From: Paludibacter sp. | GTDB lineage: Bacteria; Bacteroidota; Bacteroidia; Bacteroidales; Paludibacteraceae | NCBI GenBank assembly: GCA_024709185.1 | Contig: JANJXE010000132.1 | Coordinates: forward strand, 1-9,220 | DNA: 9,220 nucleotides | Direction: 5' to 3' | Notes under the pieces: model-generated | The model's input: the letters and a program-made list of their open reading frames with translations, nothing else | What the model was told of the DNA's origin: nothing | Database searches by the model: none | Made by a program: the position numbers and the translations under genes | Shown here: piece by piece, positions 6,368 through 9,220 of the stretch | Layout: every line of letters begins with the position of its first letter | Numbering within the stretch: the first letter of the stretch is position 1

Positions 6368-7672
6368 CTATTCATCCTTTTGACTCCCGCCAAAAACGCC
6401 TATCGAATCGGTAAGTATATGATCTATCTCCTTCCCTCCCCCTTCTGTCATCAACAACTTCTCATAACTGGCATCAATAGCGAAAGCGCCCAGTGGTGCT
6501 GTTATCAGAATAGCCAAAACGGCGGTGGTAAGAACAATTGTGCCGCAGGGAAGTCCCATAGCCAGTGGAAGTGAACCGATTGCAGCCTGCACTGTAGCTT
6601 TTGGAATATAAGCAATCATGCTGAAGATACGTTCTTTGGAGTTAAGTTGGGTACGGGCAGTTGAGAAATACACCCCCGCCATTCTGAACAGCAATACCAT
6701 CAGTAAAAGAGCAATCATCAGCGGTCCTGCTTTTAGGGCAAACTGGATATCGACGGTGGCTCCAACCAGTACAAAAAGAATGATTTCGGCAGCCACCCAC
6801 AGTTTTGAAAACTTTGGCGAAATGCGATGTGCCAACAGCGGATACGCTAACAGTATGGTTGCTCCCATAGCCATAACTGCCAGTAAACCGGATAAGGGTA
6901 CCCATCCCTTCAGCCAGGATTCAACAGAAAGGAATAAGAAAGAACAACACATTAGTATCAGCAGCTTGACAGAATCGCGCAAGTGGTAGTTCTTAAAATA
7001 CAGAGTAAGTGCCCAACCCACAAGTACACCCAGTGCCAGGCCGGTGAGGATGGAAACCGGAATTTGCAGAAAACCCAGGCTAGTAACTTCACCTCCCAAA
7101 GCCAGGGTAGTGAAAGCAGTAAAAAGGACGATTACAAATACATCATCCACCGAACCGGCCGCCATAATTAGTTGCGGAATTCCTTTCTTTGTTCCTATTT
7201 TTCGCTCTATGAGGTTGAGCATTTTTGGGACAATAACCGCTGGCGAAACAGCTGCAACGACCGAGCCCATGATGGCAGCCTCAATAAGACTTACACCCAA
7301 CAGGGGCGGCGCAAGCAGCATCATTCCACCAATTTCAAAAAGGGCAGGCACAAAACTCATCAGGATAGCGGGTCGTCCCACTTTTTTTAAATCGCGGATA
7401 TCCAGTGCAAGTCCGGCACGTAGTAATATGATTACCAATGCGATCTGACGTAATTCAGTAGAAATGGAGAGCAGGGAATCATCAATAATGTTCAGGGCAT
7501 ATGGCCCCAGCAGGATACCTGCAATGAGCATACCCAGTAAGGTGGGAAGTCTTAATTTTGTAAACACATACCCAAGGAGCAGTGCCGTAAGAAATATGTA
7601 AGCCAGACTTGTGAGCATAAATACAGGAACTAGTAGCTGCTCAATCAGCGGTTTATAACAGGGAAGATCCAT
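6368..7672 (-). CDS. Cation:proton antiporter, CPA2/NHA-like
   Basis: The 434-residue inner-membrane protein has about 12 hydrophobic segments across residues 14-400. It carries CPA2 hallmarks: LPTLLGMLIAGILLGP (about 42-57), LLRAGLALD (83-91), AAVSPAVIVPKML (140-152), the paired acidic residues in AGSVDDVFVIVLF (Asp176-Asp177), FVLVGATVDI (300-309), and IPKATVQAAIG (356-366) with a conserved lysine. The Asp-Asp pair marks electrogenic Na+(Li+)/H+ exchangers such as NhaA, NapA and NHA2, and the SPAVIVP and PKATVQAA strings resemble the NHA group most. It would export Na+ in exchange for protons; the ion is inferred. The frame extends upstream to 7780, but an exact -7 box at 7693-7700 places transcription start near 7687, so the ATG at 7672 is chosen. 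The C-terminal tail is short, with no TrkA-type regulatory domain. Confidence 0.88.
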   Translation of the reverse strand: MDLPCYKPLIEQLLVPVFMLTSLAYIFLTALLLGYVFTKLRLPTLLGMLIAGILLGPYALNIIDDSLLSISTELRQIALVIILLRAGLALDIRDLKKVGRPAILMSFVPALFEIGGMMLLAPPLLGVSLIEAAIMGSVVAAVSPAVIVPKMLNLIERKIGTKKGIPQLIMAAGSVDDVFVIVLFTAFTTLALGGEVTSLGFLQIPVSILTGLALGVLVGWALTLYFKNYHLRDSVKLLILMCCSFLFLSVESWLKGWVPLSGLLAVMAMGATILLAYPLLAHRISPKFSKLWVAAEIILFVLVGATVDIQFALKAGPLMIALLLMVLLFRMAGVYFSTARTQLNSKERIFSMIAYIPKATVQAAIGSLPLAMGLPCGTIVLTTAVLAILITAPLGAFAIDASYEKLLMTEGGGKEIDHILTDSIGVFGGSQKDE

Positions 7673-7692
7673 TCCCGTACTAAAAATCGGTG

Positions 7693-7700
7693 CAAAGGTA
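7693..7700 (-). promoter_or_regulatory. Bacteroidota -7 box of the antiporter gene; decides the start
   Basis: The - strand reads TACCTTTG, matching TAnnTTTG, 20 nt before the ATG at 7672. A T-rich TGTTTT lies about 18 nt farther upstream as a possible -33. A longer reading from 7780 would put this promoter inside the coding region. Confidence 0.55.
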
Positions 7701-8292
7701 AGTAAACGGAACGAATTTAAAACATTGCGGTCGCAAAGAATCAAAAAAAATACACATAGCGGACCACTACAGTCATTCAATATTTACAATTAATTTACTA
7801 AACTACGTAAAATTGAAGACTTCATTTTAACACAACAATCTGCTCAAACTCCAATTACCAGTAGTAAAAATCGAATTTATATCCCTTGTATATCGGTTTT
7901 ATTAACCCGATGTGTATACCCTACCCCGACTGGTCAGACCAATTCATTAACCCGGAGAATCGATTTTACCAGCAGGAAAACACGACCATTTCCGAGGCAT
8001 AAACGATGATTTTACAATTTACCGGGAAAAATATCCACAAAACCAGAAACAACTAAAAGTTATTGGCTGGATCAGCAAAAATCACACATCTTAAAAACAC
8101 ACATAAACATCTCATTATCTGCTAGATAGTTCAGATAAGTCGCTTTATGGTTAACACATATATATGCTCATGTAATCATGCCTGTTAATAATGCAATGTA
8201 AAGTAATTCAGATTCATTAATGCATTTACATTTACAATCAAAAACAGGATATCGTTAACATAAGATTAATAATTTATCAACAAGAAATTCTA
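7701..8292. other. AT-rich gap without an intact gene
   Basis: About 590 bases separate the antiporter promoter from the first remnant on the right. I see no intact gene, tRNA or strong terminator. One coding-like patch at 7910-8094 is listed separately. A modest dyad, AATGTAAA and TTTACATT, lies near 8200-8235 and is probably chance in AT-rich DNA. This is most likely eroding former gene space. Confidence 0.5.
7910..8094 (+). pseudogene. Coding-like patch in two frames, possible frameshifted relic
   Basis: An ATG at 7910 opens a 30-codon frame (beginning MCIPYPDWSDQFINPENRFY, stop 8000-8002). An overlapping + strand frame continues with HFRGINDDFTIYREKYP and QKQLKVIGWISK to the TAA at 8092-8094. 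Together they read like one protein broken by a frameshift near 7980. I do not recognise the family, and the segment is short, so chance is possible. Confidence 0.22.
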
Positions 8293-8445
8293 TTAAAACA
8301 CCACAAATTTACAAATTTCTTTACCCTGTCTTAGAATATATACTCCTATTGACAAACATAGTTTTGCATCGCCTTTATGGTTTTCTTTAACCAAAATCAA
8401 AGTACCTGTACTGGTATAAATTGAAAATGATGATAAAATATCAGT
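8293..8445 (-). pseudogene. T9SS sorting-domain remnant (C-terminal stub)
   Basis: The - strand is open from 8445 to the TAA at 8293-8295, about 50 codons without a start. It reads FSIYTSTGTLILVKENHKG, then SIGVYILRQGKEICKFVV at the end. The pattern of a strand with TG, a GVY/GIY turn and a terminal K-F-V-V strand is that of type A T9SS C-terminal sorting domains. The start overlaps the last bases of the thioredoxin fragment. The cargo domain it once belonged to is gone. The frame has no start codon, so it cannot be translated alone. Confidence 0.5.
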
Positions 8446-8602
8446 TCACATGCCGTAGCAATTCGTTCTTTATCGTCATCTTGTCGGCTCCTCCGGGCTG
8501 GTGCCACACTACCTTTCCGTGTTTAAATATCATGAAGGTGGGTACTGCCCTGATGTTGTATTGAGCTGACAGGATTTCAGGCATACAGGTAAAAATCGAC
8601 AT
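8441..8602 (-). pseudogene. Truncated thioredoxin, C-terminal half only
   Basis: A 53-codon frame contains PEILSAQYNIRAVPTFMIFK followed by HGKVVWHQPGGADK and a C-terminal helix ending LLRHV. This is the second half of a thioredoxin fold: the cis-proline motif (AVPT) and the following strands and helix. The first half, including the CxxC redox site, is missing; full thioredoxins are about 105 residues. The ATG at 8602 lies 2 nt after the amidase-remnant stop and the first few codons do not look like thioredoxin, so this start is probably accidental. It cannot be redox-active as thioredoxin. Confidence 0.8.
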
Positions 8603-8604
8603 AT

Positions 8605-9156
8605 TCAATCCAACAACTCAGGCGCCCTTCTCGCTTTGGTGGCATTTTCAAAACCACAGGCAATCTCAATGAGAAGGGGCTCACTCCAGGCTGCTCCGAA
8701 GAACGAAATCCCTACAGGTAAATGTTCCACGAAGCCCATAGGAACTGTGATGGAAGGATAACCCGCTATGGCTGCCGGCGAAGAACTACCAAACTGAAAA
8801 CTGTCGCCGTTGATTAAGTCTGTTTTACAGGCCGGAGCACCCGTGGGTGCCGCAATCGCATCCAGTCGATGCTCCTGAAGTACGTGGTCTAATCCGTTTT
8901 CACGGCTTCCGGAAAGCATTTTTGCCAACGCCGTTTTATATGATTCAGAGTTTGTTCCTTCCTGTGCCTGAGCCATCTCAAGGTATTTCTGATCAAAATA
9001 CCTGAGTTCTACAGAATCCGATTGGTTAAATGCGATTAATTCTTCGAGAGTCATTTCCTTAAGAACTACTGTTTTATCAACCTGGCCATTTACTGTAGAT
9101 ATACTTATAAAAATGGCACAAACAAGCATTGACCTGAGAAAAGAGAACATAGGCAT
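8605..9156 (-). pseudogene. Internally deleted secreted amidase (amidase signature family)
   Basis: The 183-codon frame starts at the ATG at 9156; an upstream in-frame TTG at 9171 is less likely, and an ATG at 9150 is also possible. It begins with a signal peptide (MPMFSFLRSMLVCAIFISIS, cut near NGQ) and a short stretch like an amidase N-terminus (VLKEMTLEEL). It then jumps into the C-terminal third of the family: LIAFNQSDSVELRYFDQKYL, HRLDAIAAPTGAP, DLINGDSFQFGSSSPAAIAG, SITVPMGFVEHLPVGISFFG and AFEN-like GFENATKARRAPELL. Amidase-signature enzymes are about 450-550 residues and use a Lys-Ser-Ser triad in a glycine/serine-rich core, which is entirely absent here. The reading frame is kept across the deletion. 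It could still make a short exported protein but not an amidase. No TAnnTTTG box is seen upstream. Confidence 0.8.
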
Positions 9157-9220
9157 AGACGTGAGTATCAATATATTGACAGGGATATAACTACTAAAAG
9201 TAGAAAATATCGCTTAATAA
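9157..9220. other. Upstream region of the amidase remnant
   Basis: This is short AT-rich DNA up to the window edge. A small palindrome, CTACTAAAAGTAG (about 9191-9203), contains the nearest -7-like match on the - strand (TACTTTTA), which departs from TAnnTTTG at the last base. Nothing else is recognised. Confidence 0.3.

Noticed and set aside
6618..7448. Several + strand frames opposite the antiporter
   Set aside because: They are low-complexity shadows of the membrane protein gene, with no start context or domain.
7673..7780. N-terminal extension of the antiporter to an ATG at 7780
   Set aside because: An exact -7 box lies inside it, and the extra 36 residues do not resemble the start of CPA2 antiporters, whose first helix follows the ATG at 7672.
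8160..8240. AT-rich inverted and direct repeat-like words (AATGTAAA/TTTACATT, TTAATAATGCA/TTAATGCA)
   Set aside because: They are short, imperfect and expected in such AT-rich DNA; there is no regular spacing as in a CRISPR array or origin iterons.
1..9220. tRNA, rRNA, CRISPR array or insertion sequence with terminal repeats
   Set aside because: I looked for cloverleaf-like arms, regularly spaced repeats and transposase motifs and saw none that I could support.

Overview
The window looks like a chromosomal segment of a Bacteroidota bacterium. Five intact transcription units each carry a TAnnTTTG box, the Bacteroidota sigma -7 consensus, about 20 to 50 nt before a start codon. There is no clear Shine-Dalgarno sequence. 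A secreted protein ends in a type IX secretion (T9SS) sorting domain, and the regulator is an AraC-type protein with a multi-pass membrane domain, a layout common in this phylum. Genus cannot be decided from the sequence alone.

Layout, left to right. Bases 1-661 are decayed DNA: a stop-riddled coding-like stretch on the + strand, then a C-terminal remnant of a phage head-morphogenesis (SPP1 gp7/Mu F-like) protein on the - strand. Next is a divergent pair: a membrane-anchored AraC-family regulator (-) and a small secreted protein with discoidin (F5/8 C), Ig-like and T9SS sorting domains (+), the latter closed by a strong hairpin terminator. Then comes rmuC (+). Directly abutting its stop codon, with no spacer, is a convergent two-gene AbiE-type (type IV) toxin-antitoxin cassette (-): abiEi antitoxin, then abiEii nucleotidyltransferase toxin, overlapping by ATGA. 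A perfect 15-bp dyad sits at the cassette promoter. Upstream of it on the same strand is a CPA2/NHA-like cation:proton antiporter.

Bases 7673-9156 are mostly gene debris. There is a roughly 500-bp AT-rich gap with one coding-like patch. After it lie three - strand remnants head to tail: a secreted amidase that has lost its catalytic core, a thioredoxin fragment without its CxxC half, and a T9SS sorting-domain stub that is easily missed.

Functional picture: the abiE cassette is probably a phage-defence or addiction module placed between housekeeping genes (rmuC and the antiporter). The AraC regulator may control the divergent secreted adhesin-like protein. The two ends of the window are eroding. 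I see no convincing wholly new system. The most useful leads are the operator-like dyad of the abiE cassette, its zero-gap junction with rmuC, and the internally deleted amidase within a row of remnants.
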